Shown here: one piece after another, positions 24,578 through 32,860 of the stretch
How positions within the stretch are numbered: position 1 is the stretch's first letter
How the letters are laid out: each line of letters begins with the position of its first letter
Assembly (NCBI GenBank): GCA_900756035.1
Contig: CAAEIR010000260.1
Span: 1 to 47,647, forward strand
Length of the DNA: 47,647 nt
Reading direction: 5' to 3'
Source: an uncultured Anaerostipes sp.
GTDB taxonomy: Bacteria > Bacillota > Clostridia > Lachnospirales > Lachnospiraceae
Notes under the pieces: generated by a model
The model's database searches: none
What the model saw: the letters and a program-made list of their open reading frames with translations, nothing else
What the model was told of the DNA's origin: nothing
Made by a program: the position numbers and the translations under genes

Positions 24578-25543
24578 ATGGCAGAAACGAAAACAACAAT
24601 CACAGAAGAAGTAAAAAATGAAATTCCAAGAGCAGTAACACAAAATTCAATCCTGACGATTGAAGTCGATGCTTCGATTGAAAGTACACAGGAAAAAGAA
24701 GAGGCAAAATGGCATCAATTGTTAAATGCCCAGCGAACCCGGAAAATCCTGACTGGTCCGTTAAGTGGTATTGAGAAACTGGAAAGCGGCTGGACAGTAG
24801 CAGTCACTTATTTTAATGGTTACCGGATTTTAATTCCTATGTCTGAAATGATGATTAACTTAAAAGGAGACGGAAGGGAAAACGCGGATACATTGAACCG
24901 CCAGGTAAGGATTGCTAATAATATGCTTGGGGCAGATATTGATTTTATTATCAAAGATTTAGATGAGGCTTCCAGAAGCGTAGTGGCATCCCGAAAAGAT
25001 GCGATGCTGCGGAAACGACAGATTTTCTATTTTACAGAAAATGAAGAGGAGCAGCCAATGGTTTATCCTGGAAGGATTGTGGAGGCCAGAGTCATTGCTG
25101 TAGCACCAAAGGCAGTCCGTCTGGAAGTGTTTGGTGTAGAGTGCTCTGTGCGTGCAAGAGACATGGCATGGGAATGGATGCCAGATGCAACAGAAAAATT
25201 TCAGGTGGGAGATTTAGTGCTGGTCTGCGTTAACAAAATAGAAATGCCGGATGCTGAGAGTATGACAGTAGCCGTAGATGCGAAGGGAGCAACGGAAAAT
25301 ACCAATAAGGACAACTTAAAGAAATGCCACCGCCAGGGAAAATATTCCGGTATCGTGGTTGATGTTTATAAGGGAACGTACTTTATCCGTTTAGATCTTG
25401 GAGTAAATGCTATTGCCCATGAGTGCAACATGGCTTCCCTTCCAGGAAAACGAGATAAAATTGGCCTTGTTGTAACACGAATCAATGAAACTTCTGAGGT
25501 GGCAGAGGGAATCATTACAAGGCTGATTAAAAAATATTCTTAA
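24578..25543 (+). CDS. S1/OB-fold RNA-binding protein of the element
   Basis: This 321-residue protein starts at ATG 24578, eight bases after AAAAGGAGG. Residues 155-225 look like an S1 domain (YPGRIVEARVIAVAPKAVRL and later GDLVLVCV), and a second OB-like segment follows around 240-300 (KYSGIVVDVYKGTYFIRLDL). S1-like proteins bind single-stranded RNA. Being the lone gene behind its own promoter and leader terminator, it is a candidate regulator of the element's transcripts. No direct evidence of that role is in the sequence. Confidence 0.75.
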   Translation: MAETKTTITEEVKNEIPRAVTQNSILTIEVDASIESTQEKEEAKWHQLLNAQRTRKILTGPLSGIEKLESGWTVAVTYFNGYRILIPMSEMMINLKGDGRENADTLNRQVRIANNMLGADIDFIIKDLDEASRSVVASRKDAMLRKRQIFYFTENEEEQPMVYPGRIVEARVIAVAPKAVRLEVFGVECSVRARDMAWEWMPDATEKFQVGDLVLVCVNKIEMPDAESMTVAVDAKGATENTNKDNLKKCHRQGKYSGIVVDVYKGTYFIRLDLGVNAIAHECNMASLPGKRDKIGLVVTRINETSEVAEGIITRLIKKYS

Positions 25544-25550
25544 AAATTAA

Positions 25551-25592
25551 AAAAATTTGGAAAACCTATTGAACCGTGAAAGCCAAATTTTT
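25551..25592 (+). terminator. Intrinsic terminator, overlapping the next promoter
   Basis: AAAAATTTGG 25551-25560 pairs with CCAAATTTTT 25583-25592, and the T run continues. It ends the S1-like transcript. Confidence 0.65.
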
Positions 25593-25598
25593 TATAAT
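25569..25598 (+). promoter_or_regulatory. Possible promoter TTGAAC-18-TATAAT
   Basis: TTGAAC 25569-25574 and TATAAT 25593-25598, spacer 18 bp, in front of the zinc-finger gene. The -35 is imperfect. Confidence 0.55.
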
Positions 25599-25633
25599 GC
25601 ATGATATAGACTAAAGCAGAAAGGGGAAATTCG

Positions 25634-26152
25634 ATGAAGAAAAAGAAAAATAGAAAGCAACTTCCAGAGGTAATCTGCCCATATTGTGGGAAAAAGGCAG
25701 TTTTAAGACCAGCTTCCTATCTATATGGAGAAAAGAGAATTTTCACCCCGGAAACAATGTTTTATGTGTGTAGTGGTTATCCGGACTGCAATGCTTATGT
25801 TTCAGCGAACCAGAAAAACCACAGACCGCTTGGAATTATGGCGGATGGGGAACTTCGAAACCTTCGGATACAGACACATCGTGCATTAAGAGAAATTTGG
25901 ACACAGGGATATATGACAAAAAACAGTACATATCATTGGCTGAGTGGAAAACTGGCACTTCCGGAAAAGGAGACACATGTTGCCATGTTTAGTACTTATC
26001 GTTGTAGGGAAACCATACGCTTAGCCAATGAATTGTTAGAAGAGAGAAAAGAGATGGAAAAAAAGAAACAAAAAGGAAAGCCGAAAGGAGAAACAAAATC
26101 GCATGATAATGAAAGCCACGGAACACGATATGTATCGGCTTCTGGATTATAA
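25634..26152 (+). CDS. DUF3268-like zinc-finger protein
   Basis: The 172-residue protein has a four-Cys zinc finger near the N-terminus (CPYCGKKAVLRPASYLYGEK, then YVCSGYPDCNAYV), the pattern of topoisomerase-type fingers in the DUF3268 family. A helical DNA-binding-like middle (NLRIQTHRALREIWTQGYMT) and a very basic tail follow. Such proteins probably bind single-stranded or damaged DNA; the role here is unknown. AGGGGAAATT precedes the ATG. The next gene overlaps it by 50 bp. Confidence 0.75.
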   Translation: MKKKKNRKQLPEVICPYCGKKAVLRPASYLYGEKRIFTPETMFYVCSGYPDCNAYVSANQKNHRPLGIMADGELRNLRIQTHRALREIWTQGYMTKNSTYHWLSGKLALPEKETHVAMFSTYRCRETIRLANELLEERKEMEKKKQKGKPKGETKSHDNESHGTRYVSASGL

Positions 26153-26759
26153 AGAGAAATGTCTGATAAGGGCGGGAAGCTGTTTTGGAATTTCCGGACT
26201 TTTGGGATTTTTCCTGCTTTTTAACCATTGCTTTTGGGAGAGTATCTGTGTATTCCTGATTTTAGCAAGTTGGGGATTCTATTTGGTAAAAGAAGCACTG
26301 AAAGCGAATGGAAGGATTATGCAGACGAAAGGCTGTTATATGAAATTAGAAGAGGATTGTCTGGTAATTCGTCAGCCATACAAAAATGAGCATTATGAAG
26401 TGTGCCGGATTTTTTACAGAGAAATGGAAAAAATCGTAGAGGGAAGCCGCAGGGGGATTCCGGAATTTTATATTGTAATCCGAAAAATGAAAGAGACAGA
26501 ACAGACGAGTTTTATCCTGCTTGATAAGAAGGAAAGGGAAACACTTGTTTTTCAGGTGCGCTCTTTTGGGTATGACAAAGAAGCGTTCCGGAAATTCTAT
26601 CTAAAGCTGCGGTGGCTGGTTCCTGGAAAAGTACGGATTATTGGAACAAAAAAACAGACTGTATGGAAACAGAAAGCAAAGAAACATTGGGTCGGGCCGG
26701 CATTTGCCGGCTTTCTTTTTTATCTTATACCAAAAGCAGTTCTGTGTCTGCTTTTGTAG
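26103..26759 (+). CDS. Membrane protein with a PH-like soluble domain, unknown function
   Basis: The 218-residue protein has two transmembrane helices around residues 22-60 (CFGISGLLGFFLLFNHCFWE and VFLILASWGFYLV). The middle (70-165) is beta-rich with the alternation of YcxB/bacterial PH-like domains, and a last hydrophobic segment lies near the C-terminus. The start may be ATG 26103 or 26109; AAAGGAG is about 12 nt upstream. It overlaps the zinc-finger gene by 50 bp, suggesting coupling. Confidence 0.55.
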   Translation: MIMKATEHDMYRLLDYKEKCLIRAGSCFGISGLLGFFLLFNHCFWESICVFLILASWGFYLVKEALKANGRIMQTKGCYMKLEEDCLVIRQPYKNEHYEVCRIFYREMEKIVEGSRRGIPEFYIVIRKMKETEQTSFILLDKKERETLVFQVRSFGYDKEAFRKFYLKLRWLVPGKVRIIGTKKQTVWKQKAKKHWVGPAFAGFLFYLIPKAVLCLLL

Positions 26760-26780
26760 TTCCAAAGGTAAGAAAGAGAA

Positions 26781-27308
26781 ATGGAGATGGACATGAAAAA
26801 AAGGTGGAGGAAGCAGCGGGAAAGCATGACACAATATATGATCAAAAATTTAGATGGAACAGAAGAAATCCCATTTTTATTTAAAGATAAAATGCTGAAA
26901 GCAGGGCTTTTGTCTTTTTTTATTGCTGTAATCGGTACATATATGGGGGTGCAATTTGAGGAAGCGAGTTTTTTGATACTTACCTGGATATTGGCAGTGT
27001 TTTCGTTTTATCAGATTTTCAAGTTTCTGAAGATTGGGAAAACAGGAGAATATGAGATTATGGAAGCACAGGTTCTTGCAGTCAAGGGAAAGCATTATCC
27101 GGGCAGAATGTATCAGATAGTTGTACAGGATAAAGATGGAAGCCGGATCCGCATTCGGATGCAAAAAGAAAAAAACCTCATGGTTGGAAAAACATACCGG
27201 TTCTATTTTGGAAAAGTGGAACGGGTGGAGGGAAAAGCTGCAAAAATAGGGGAACTTATGTATGAGGTTTTTTACGGGGCAGAAGAAATCCCACAGGAAG
27301 AACGGTGA
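26781..27308 (+). CDS. Membrane protein with a beta-rich C-terminal domain, unknown function
   Basis: The 175-residue product has two transmembrane helices (GLLSFFIAVIGTYMGVQF and FLILTWILAVFSFYQIFK) and a C-terminal beta domain with GRMYQIVVQDKDGSRIRI. The size and shape resemble the preceding membrane protein, so the two may be partners. Two starts are possible, ATG 26781 and ATG 26793; the second has GGAGATGGAC in front. Confidence 0.5.
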   Translation: MEMDMKKRWRKQRESMTQYMIKNLDGTEEIPFLFKDKMLKAGLLSFFIAVIGTYMGVQFEEASFLILTWILAVFSFYQIFKFLKIGKTGEYEIMEAQVLAVKGKHYPGRMYQIVVQDKDGSRIRIRMQKEKNLMVGKTYRFYFGKVERVEGKAAKIGELMYEVFYGAEEIPQEER

Positions 27309-27312
27309 AAAA

Positions 27313-27359
27313 AGTGTGGTTCGAACCCACACTCTTCCTTTCGTGCCGACATGCACGAA
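27313..27359 (+). promoter_or_regulatory. Two hairpins in the cold-shock gene leader, the first like a tRNA T-arm
   Basis: GTGTGG 27314-27319 pairs with CCACAC 27327-27332 around the 7-nt loop TTCGAAC, which is the tRNA T-loop sequence. A second hairpin, TTCGTGC 27340-27346 with GCACGAA 27353-27359, follows. Neither has a T tract, so they are leader structures rather than terminators. Confidence 0.5.
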
Positions 27360-27384
27360 ATAATAATAAAAAGGAGAGATGACT

Positions 27385-27624
27385 ATGGCAGGAAAAGAAA
27401 TGAAAGGAACTGTAAAATGGTTTAGTGCAAAGAGAGGATATGGCTTTCTTGTGGATGCAGATGGCATTGATTACTTTGTACATTACAGTGAAATCCAGTT
27501 GGAAGGATTTAAAACCTTGAGGAACAATATGGAAGTATCCTTTATGGTTGAAGAAGATGAAAAGGGACGAAGCATTGCAAAGTGTGTTGTTCCAATCTTA
27601 GAAGAAACATCGGAAGAAGAATAA
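27385..27624 (+). CDS. Cold-shock domain protein (CspA family)
   Basis: The 79-residue product has the RNP1 motif KWFSAKRGYGFL and an RNP2-like YFVHYSEI, so it binds single-stranded RNA or DNA. ATG 27385 is chosen over 27379 because AAGGAG (27371-27376) is 8 nt upstream. The acidic tail (EETSEEE) is longer than in chromosomal CspA. Plasmid-borne cold-shock proteins may act as RNA chaperones or antiterminators. Confidence 0.93.
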   Translation: MAGKEMKGTVKWFSAKRGYGFLVDADGIDYFVHYSEIQLEGFKTLRNNMEVSFMVEEDEKGRSIAKCVVPILEETSEEE

Positions 27625-27738
27625 ACGACTGGAAGGGGGCAGATAAAAATGCTTCTGTCCCCGGTTAAAAAAATTCTGGTAAATATGTGTGGAATTGTGA
27701 AAAAAACGTATTTACTACTAAATACATGGATAGAAAGA

Positions 27739-27767
27739 TTGACATATACTATATATTGTGTTAATCT
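27739..27767 (+). promoter_or_regulatory. Promoter TTGACA-17-TAATCT
   Basis: TTGACA 27739-27744 and TAATCT 27762-27767, spacer 17 bp. It reads into a leader of about 115 nt. Confidence 0.7.
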
Positions 27768-27882
27768 TTAAGTGACTTTATTTTATATGGAAACAGCATA
27801 TTGCTTTCCATAAGTCAAATTTAGTTCCGGCTATGTTTCCGGAAGAGAACTTTTAACAACCGTTTTAAACGCATAGATAGAC

Positions 27883-27922
27883 AGACACAAAAAGACAATG
27901 GCTCTTTTTTGTGTCTTTTTTT
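27883..27922 (+). terminator. Leader terminator before the DNA-metabolism operon
   Basis: AGACACAAAAA pairs with TTTTTGTGTCT, with inner GA/TC pairs, then a T run. It ends about 20 nt before ATG 27943. Confidence 0.75.
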
Positions 27923-27942
27923 GTGCGTGAAAGGAGGAAAAC

Positions 27943-28035
27943 ATGCAAAAAAACGGAAAGGAAGGAGAAAAGAATGTGCCAAAGGAAATATGTACAGAAG
28001 CTAAGCGAACAGCGAAAAACCAGAAAACTGTTTGA
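27943..28035 (+). CDS. Small basic peptide, 30 aa, with a very strong ribosome binding site
   Basis: ATG 27943 follows AAAGGAGG. The frame reads MQKNGKEGEKNVPKEICTEA and ends at TGA 28033-28035, overlapping the next gene in another phase. It has the shape of a leader peptide that controls translation of the gene at 27974. Confidence 0.45.
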   Translation: MQKNGKEGEKNVPKEICTEAKRTAKNQKTV

Positions 28036-28579
28036 AACGCTCACTTTTTTAGAAAAGCAGATGGAAGATGAGTCTGCCGTTCGGGATGCTGACACGGTAC
28101 TTGCAGATATTTTAGAGGGCGCCGATTTTGAAATTACCGGAATTGTAACTGACCTTTTAAAAAATTATCAGGGCAGTAAAGACCGTGAGTCAGTGGAAAC
28201 CTGTTTCGAAGTATTAACAGGGGTAACGATACAAGAGTATCTAAAAAAGTGTATCATCACGATTCTCAGTCAGAAAAAAGGAGAGGTTTCAAATCGAAAA
28301 AAGTGTATGCTCTATCAGGGATTGCATTTTTTACCTGTGGGGAAAAGGGTGGAGCAAAAAGGAGAAATTTATCTTTTCCCTAGGAAGATTTCGAACCATG
28401 AGAAAGAAATAGACCAATTGCAAGAAGTCAAGGAACAAACAGGCCTTGATATATTTCTTTGTCTGGAAGATTACCGGCTGTACTTCCTACAGGAAAGGAA
28501 AGTTTTTGTATATCTGCCAAATGGAAGGAGGCGAACCTATGCAGACAAGTATTCTATGGGAAGGGGGTCTGCCAAGTAA
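27974..28579 (+). CDS. Unknown protein, 201 aa, overlaps next gene
   Basis: ATG 27974 follows AAGGAG at about 7 nt. The protein is helical in the first half (residues 1-75) and mixed later, ending near YFLQERKVFVYLPNGRR. No catalytic motif is recognised. It overlaps the next gene by 41 bp, so they are coupled. Its place before the DUF932-like and ERF genes suggests a DNA-metabolism or immunity-evasion role, but this is inference. Confidence 0.5.
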   Translation: MCQRKYVQKLSEQRKTRKLFETLTFLEKQMEDESAVRDADTVLADILEGADFEITGIVTDLLKNYQGSKDRESVETCFEVLTGVTIQEYLKKCIITILSQKKGEVSNRKKCMLYQGLHFLPVGKRVEQKGEIYLFPRKISNHEKEIDQLQEVKEQTGLDIFLCLEDYRLYFLQERKVFVYLPNGRRRTYADKYSMGRGSAK

Positions 28580-29801
28580 GGAAGAGATGGAGAAAATGAA
28601 ACAGGAAGGTTATCTGTTTCGTGCTGTAGAAGGTGGATGGAAGATTTGTTTAAAGCTGCATAATACACCTACGGGAACATGGTATGCAGATAACTTCTCA
28701 AAATCATTTTTAAAAGAAGTGGAATTGCATCAATATCTGGAAGAGGTTGAAAAACGGGCAACATGGTTTGAGGTTCCAAGTAAAGAATTACGAGTATACG
28801 AAGCAGGACAGATACTGGAAAAGCCTGAGAGTAAAGAAGAGCGTATCTGTATGGAAGTATTACGAGATACAAAGAACCATTCCCGTCTTTTATTGAAAAC
28901 CAATCAGACAGAAGCATACCAACTGGGGAGTTCTGCAATCCCGACTTTAGAAAGCAGGGCCAGAATCAGCGGTGCGGCATTGTCCAGTGTAGAGCCTGCG
29001 GTACTTGCGGAAATCCTGAATCAGTGTTTGAAAGTCGCAAAAGGGAAAGCATTGCTCCGTGTTTCAGAAGGAAAGGTTCGGGCAGTGCATTCAGCAGAAA
29101 AAAACGGGTATCAGGTATATCCCTTACCGGAGGTTTTTATGCTTGCCAGTGTTTACATACGTGGAGAGTATAAAAAGAGTACCTTTTTAGAAGGGTATGC
29201 GGACCAGACTATGGTATCGGCAATCTGGCAGATTGAAGATCATCGGCTGGAAGAAGTGTATGGGGAAATCATGGAAAAGTATGGAAAGCAGGTAAAAGAG
29301 AAACTTACAGCTACCATACGCATCACATCTTCCGATGTGGCAGCATCAGGTGCCAATATTTTTTACAGCCTGATGGAGGGACAACGAAAGATTGCATTAG
29401 GAACGGATATGCGGATGCGGCACAATAATTCTGTGGAATTTCAACAGTTTACGGAAAATCTGCTTTCAACTTTTGAATGCTATAAAAATGCATTGAAAGG
29501 GACGGTGGAAAAACTGTGTGCTATTTCCATTGAGTATCCAGTCAATACCATGATTGGAATTATGACAAAACAAGGGTTTGGGAAAAAGAATGTTGCAGAG
29601 ATCGTAGACCGCTTTAAAGCAACCTTTGGTGATGCACCCTGCACCGCATACGAAGTGTATTGTGGGATTGGGGAAATTCTTTTCTTGGCACAGAGCAAGG
29701 GAATATCCGGCAGAACTATGGTGGAGCTGGAAGAAAAAGTTGCCAAATGCACGAGTATGAAGTGGAGAGAATATGACATTCCCGGAGATCTTGTTTATTA
29801 G
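28539..29801 (+). CDS. DUF932-like phage/plasmid protein
   Basis: The start is ATG 28539, after AAGGAGG. The 420-residue protein has VEPAVLAEILNQCLKVAKGK and a later beta-rich region with RITSSDVAASGANIFYSLME, which recalls the DUF932 family common in phages and plasmids. The family function is unknown, though it travels with recombination and replication genes, as here. The assignment is tentative. Confidence 0.5.
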   Translation: MQTSILWEGGLPSKEEMEKMKQEGYLFRAVEGGWKICLKLHNTPTGTWYADNFSKSFLKEVELHQYLEEVEKRATWFEVPSKELRVYEAGQILEKPESKEERICMEVLRDTKNHSRLLLKTNQTEAYQLGSSAIPTLESRARISGAALSSVEPAVLAEILNQCLKVAKGKALLRVSEGKVRAVHSAEKNGYQVYPLPEVFMLASVYIRGEYKKSTFLEGYADQTMVSAIWQIEDHRLEEVYGEIMEKYGKQVKEKLTATIRITSSDVAASGANIFYSLMEGQRKIALGTDMRMRHNNSVEFQQFTENLLSTFECYKNALKGTVEKLCAISIEYPVNTMIGIMTKQGFGKKNVAEIVDRFKATFGDAPCTAYEVYCGIGEILFLAQSKGISGRTMVELEEKVAKCTSMKWREYDIPGDLVY

Positions 29802-29856
29802 GGGAAGATCAGAAAAATTAAATTTGGGTTACCGTATATATAGGAGAGAAAAGAAT

Positions 29857-30402
29857 ATGGATTATAAAAAAGGAAAGAAAGAACTGGGAATTTATTACGC
29901 AAATATGCTGGTTTCCATTGCAGAAGAGATCTCTGCAAAGAACACAGGAAAAGGAAAGACGGGAATACAAGGAATCTTTTCCGCTTTACAAAAGCGTGGG
30001 ACAGTCCGCAGAAATATGACATATCTGGTCACACACTGGGTTTACAGATTGTCACTGTTTACACCATGGGAAGAGGAAGAACTTTGGTCAGTAGATATGG
30101 CAAGAGAAGCGTTCTCCTGTCCTGTGATACTTCCAACATGCAGCAGAAAGAATATTTTCAGAATCCGGAAGATAGAAGGAGAACCAGAAAAACGGCTGGA
30201 AGCAATTTTAAGACAGCTAACAGATTCCGATAAAGATCAGTTTATGAAAGCATTTTGGCTGGAACTTGTAACTATGAAGAAAGAGAAACAGCAGGTACTT
30301 ACAGAATTTTTATTGGAATGGCTGTGGGTAGCATGTGGGAAAGAACAGGCAATGGAAAGAATACGGTATTGGGCATCTTCATACTGTCTTCCATTTGCAT
30401 AA
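29857..30402 (+). CDS. Unknown helical protein, 181 aa
   Basis: ATG 29857 is chosen because TAGGAGAGAAAAG lies just upstream. The protein begins MDYKKGKKELGIYYANMLVS, is mostly helical and contains Trp-rich segments (TPWEEEELW, WLELVTMKKE). I recognise no domain. It is co-directional with and 55 bp after the DUF932-like gene, within the same operon. Confidence 0.5.
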   Translation: MDYKKGKKELGIYYANMLVSIAEEISAKNTGKGKTGIQGIFSALQKRGTVRRNMTYLVTHWVYRLSLFTPWEEEELWSVDMAREAFSCPVILPTCSRKNIFRIRKIEGEPEKRLEAILRQLTDSDKDQFMKAFWLELVTMKKEKQQVLTEFLLEWLWVACGKEQAMERIRYWASSYCLPFA

Positions 30403-30429
30403 AAATGAAAAGAAAAGGAGAAAAAGAAT

Positions 30430-31410
30430 ATGAGAAATGTACCAGAATGGACGAAAGGAAATGCATTTGCAAAACGTTTTTTTAAGTGGCTTAGGAGAAA
30501 GAACAAGCCAGCCCTTTTGACATGGGAGAATGTGTTTACCAAGACTTTCAACAGAGAATTTACCTTTGTGTATATGGGAACAAACCTTGAAAACAGAGCC
30601 AGTCATTTATATCAGGGGATGGAATTTGTCGGGATTTTCAATCAAAAGACGTTTGAATTTACAGATGTATCCTACGCCTTGCGTGCTTTGTTAAATATTC
30701 CGGAAGGAAAAAATTTCCGGTTCCAGCGTGGATGTATGCGCTGCCTGGAACAGAAGGTTCAGGAATATGCCCAAAAGAAACTGGAGAAAGGAAAAAAGGA
30801 TATTGTGATCACCGCAGTTGAAAGAGCAGCAGTCGCATGGAAATATCGGGAATTGATTGAAAAGACAGCAGGAGATGTGATTTTTGAAAAAAATTCTGTA
30901 ACAGACCGATTACTCCCACAACAGGACTTTGCTTTCGATGGAGAAACGTATGTATTTGACAATTGGCTGTACTTTTGCTATTTAAGAAACCGAAAGGCTG
31001 TCATCCGCAGGTTTGGAAGATACTGGGCAAAAGAACTGCAGAACAGGGAAGTCATGCGTCAGATTTTTGAAACAGAAGTAAACAACAAAGCAAAGTTTTT
31101 GATGAAGAAACAACCGGAGAGGATTGAAAAAATCAGAGCCCTGAGAAAATCGTTGGAGCAGGTGCATCATACCGTAATTGTAGTTGTAAGAGGGAGACAA
31201 GGTGTTTTTGAATATTTCCACATCGATGCAGAGGTATTAAAAAATACAACCGGAAAGTACCCACTCAGTCAGGTATCTGGACAAGAAAAGAAACGTCTGA
31301 AAGAAAAGTACGGGGCAAATAAGGTATGGGACGTAGAAGAAATCTATCAGGTAGGAGCAAGGGATATCTGGTATTACAATGTCATGGCAGAACAGAAACA
31401 GGCTGCTTAA
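30430..31410 (+). CDS. Unknown protein, 326 aa, in the DNA-metabolism operon
   Basis: The protein is basic at its start (FAKRFFKWLRRKNKPALLTW) and mixed alpha/beta after. It has several Arg/Lys-rich helices (residues 95-130 and 220-245), suggesting nucleic acid binding, but no motif I can name. AAAAGGAGAAAAAGAAT precedes the ATG. It ends 23 bp before the ERF-like gene. Confidence 0.5.
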   Translation: MRNVPEWTKGNAFAKRFFKWLRRKNKPALLTWENVFTKTFNREFTFVYMGTNLENRASHLYQGMEFVGIFNQKTFEFTDVSYALRALLNIPEGKNFRFQRGCMRCLEQKVQEYAQKKLEKGKKDIVITAVERAAVAWKYRELIEKTAGDVIFEKNSVTDRLLPQQDFAFDGETYVFDNWLYFCYLRNRKAVIRRFGRYWAKELQNREVMRQIFETEVNNKAKFLMKKQPERIEKIRALRKSLEQVHHTVIVVVRGRQGVFEYFHIDAEVLKNTTGKYPLSQVSGQEKKRLKEKYGANKVWDVEEIYQVGARDIWYYNVMAEQKQAA

Positions 31411-31433
31411 TTGAAAGAACAGGAGGACATAGG

Positions 31434-32837
31434 ATGGAAAACAAAGAAACAATGAATTTACAGCAAAAACTAATTGCAATTTCAAACGAAATGCCAAAGC
31501 TGTTAAAAAAGCATTATTCAGACGAAGTGGATTATGATTTTGTAAAGATTGATGATATCTTTGAACTTTTAAATCCGGCGTTTACGAAGCACCACATCTG
31601 TTTGCAGGAATTAGAAGAGACAGATGCAGCTTACAGTAAAGTAGATGGCAGCTGGATTTATACAGCAAAACTTACATTTTTTATTGTCAATGCGGACTGT
31701 TTGGAGGAAAAAGAGCGAGTAAGTATTCAGCTGGTGGGAGACCATCTGGACTCTCCTGCAAAGGCGAAAGGAGCAGCATGGACGTATGGGTTTAAATACT
31801 TCTTCCTGTATAAATTCCGTATGAAACAGGAAACGGAAGATCCGGATATGAAGGGGACACCAAATGGACCTGATAAATCAAAGGAAAGGGTGGAATATAA
31901 AAAATCCGAAGTGCCGGTAAAGCCACAGAAACCGGAAAAAAAGGCTTCTGATGTAATTGCAGACAGTCCTTTAGCGCAACCGCCGCAGGAAGATAAGAAA
32001 AGAAACAAAGATACTATAATACAGGCAGATTTTTTTCCGGATCCTGCAGCTTTTTTAGAAGAAAGTGAAGAGACAGAAACAGCGGAAGATATGAAAGTGC
32101 AAGAAACAAAGAGGTTGGAAAAACAATCTTCAGAAGCAGCAGAAGTAGTGCATCATCAGGAAACAGCAGAACAGGAAGTACTGTTAGAGGAAACTCAGCC
32201 AGATTCATTGACAAACGAGGGAAAAGGCATTTTAGATTCTTCTTCCATAGAAGATTTAAAAGACGAAAAACCGGAGAGGGAACCAAACGAAAACAATCTG
32301 GAAGAAAAATCAAAAGAGGAGAAGAAAGAGCCGAAGGAGTCGGGCTTGCAATCTCATAAGAAAAAGGAAGAGGACGGTTTTGGACAGATGAACCTTTTGG
32401 ATTTTTCAGCACAACAGACAAAGGAAGCAGAAGTTCAAGAGACAGAAAGCAGTGAAACAAAAGCAGCAGATACAGCTCAGGAGATTACGGAAGAAAAGGA
32501 AATGAAAGAGAAATCTTCCGTTTCTGCTCCATCAGAAGATTTTGAAGAGGCGAAAGAAGAAGTTCCCTTTGAAGAAATAGATGAAGAAGACTTTTTCTTG
32601 CAGTTACAAAGAGATATGGAAAGTGAAGCGGAGAAGAAACCTCTGACAGTAGAAGAGGCAAAAAAGGTAATTTGTCCGTATGCGTTGTTTGAAGGAAAGT
32701 CATTTGGTGAAATGCTTGGGACAGAAGCGGGATATCGGCAGTTACAATGGTTTGCAAACGAATACAGAGGTTCTGATTTTAAAATGAAAGAAGCAGCTCA
32801 GCTTTTACTGGAAGACTGTGAACAGAAAGCTGCTTAA
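31434..32837 (+). CDS. ERF-type single-strand annealing protein with a long acidic linker
   Basis: ATG 31434 follows AGGAGGACAT. Residues 1-140 match the ERF superfamily (MNLQQKLIAISNEMPKLLKK with VSIQLVGDHLDSPAKAKGAA), a single-strand annealing protein that anneals or recombines incoming DNA. Residues 150-410 form an extremely Glu/Lys-rich, probably disordered linker. The C-terminal part (about 411-467) reads CPYALFEGKSFGEMLGTEAG and RQLQWFANEYRG, resembling a small domain attached to DNA-repair nucleases. The tail is unusual for ERF proteins. Confidence 0.82.
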   Translation: MENKETMNLQQKLIAISNEMPKLLKKHYSDEVDYDFVKIDDIFELLNPAFTKHHICLQELEETDAAYSKVDGSWIYTAKLTFFIVNADCLEEKERVSIQLVGDHLDSPAKAKGAAWTYGFKYFFLYKFRMKQETEDPDMKGTPNGPDKSKERVEYKKSEVPVKPQKPEKKASDVIADSPLAQPPQEDKKRNKDTIIQADFFPDPAAFLEESEETETAEDMKVQETKRLEKQSSEAAEVVHHQETAEQEVLLEETQPDSLTNEGKGILDSSSIEDLKDEKPEREPNENNLEEKSKEEKKEPKESGLQSHKKKEEDGFGQMNLLDFSAQQTKEAEVQETESSETKAADTAQEITEEKEMKEKSSVSAPSEDFEEAKEEVPFEEIDEEDFFLQLQRDMESEAEKKPLTVEEAKKVICPYALFEGKSFGEMLGTEAGYRQLQWFANEYRGSDFKMKEAAQLLLEDCEQKAA

Positions 32838-32860
32838 AAGATTAACTATTAGGAAGAGGC

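Larger units (their letters stand above)
27625..27942. other. 318-bp control region with a promoter and a long folded leader
   Basis: It contains the promoter at 27739, a large hairpin (TATGGAAA 27786-27793 with TTTCCATA 27805-27812), a second one (TTCCGG 27825-27830 with CCGGAA 27839-27844), the palindrome GTTTTAAAC (27862-27870) and the terminator at 27883. No gene is seen. Confidence 0.55.

Noticed and set aside
27314..27332. tRNA gene candidate at the TTCGAAC loop
   Set aside because: Only the T-arm-like hairpin is present. There is no acceptor stem, D-arm or anticodon arm around it.
32014..32460. Minus-strand frame of 148 codons opposite the ERF gene
   Set aside because: It lies antisense to the Glu/Lys-rich linker. 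The Leu/Ser/Phe-rich product is what the complement of such codons gives, and no ribosome binding site or family match is seen.
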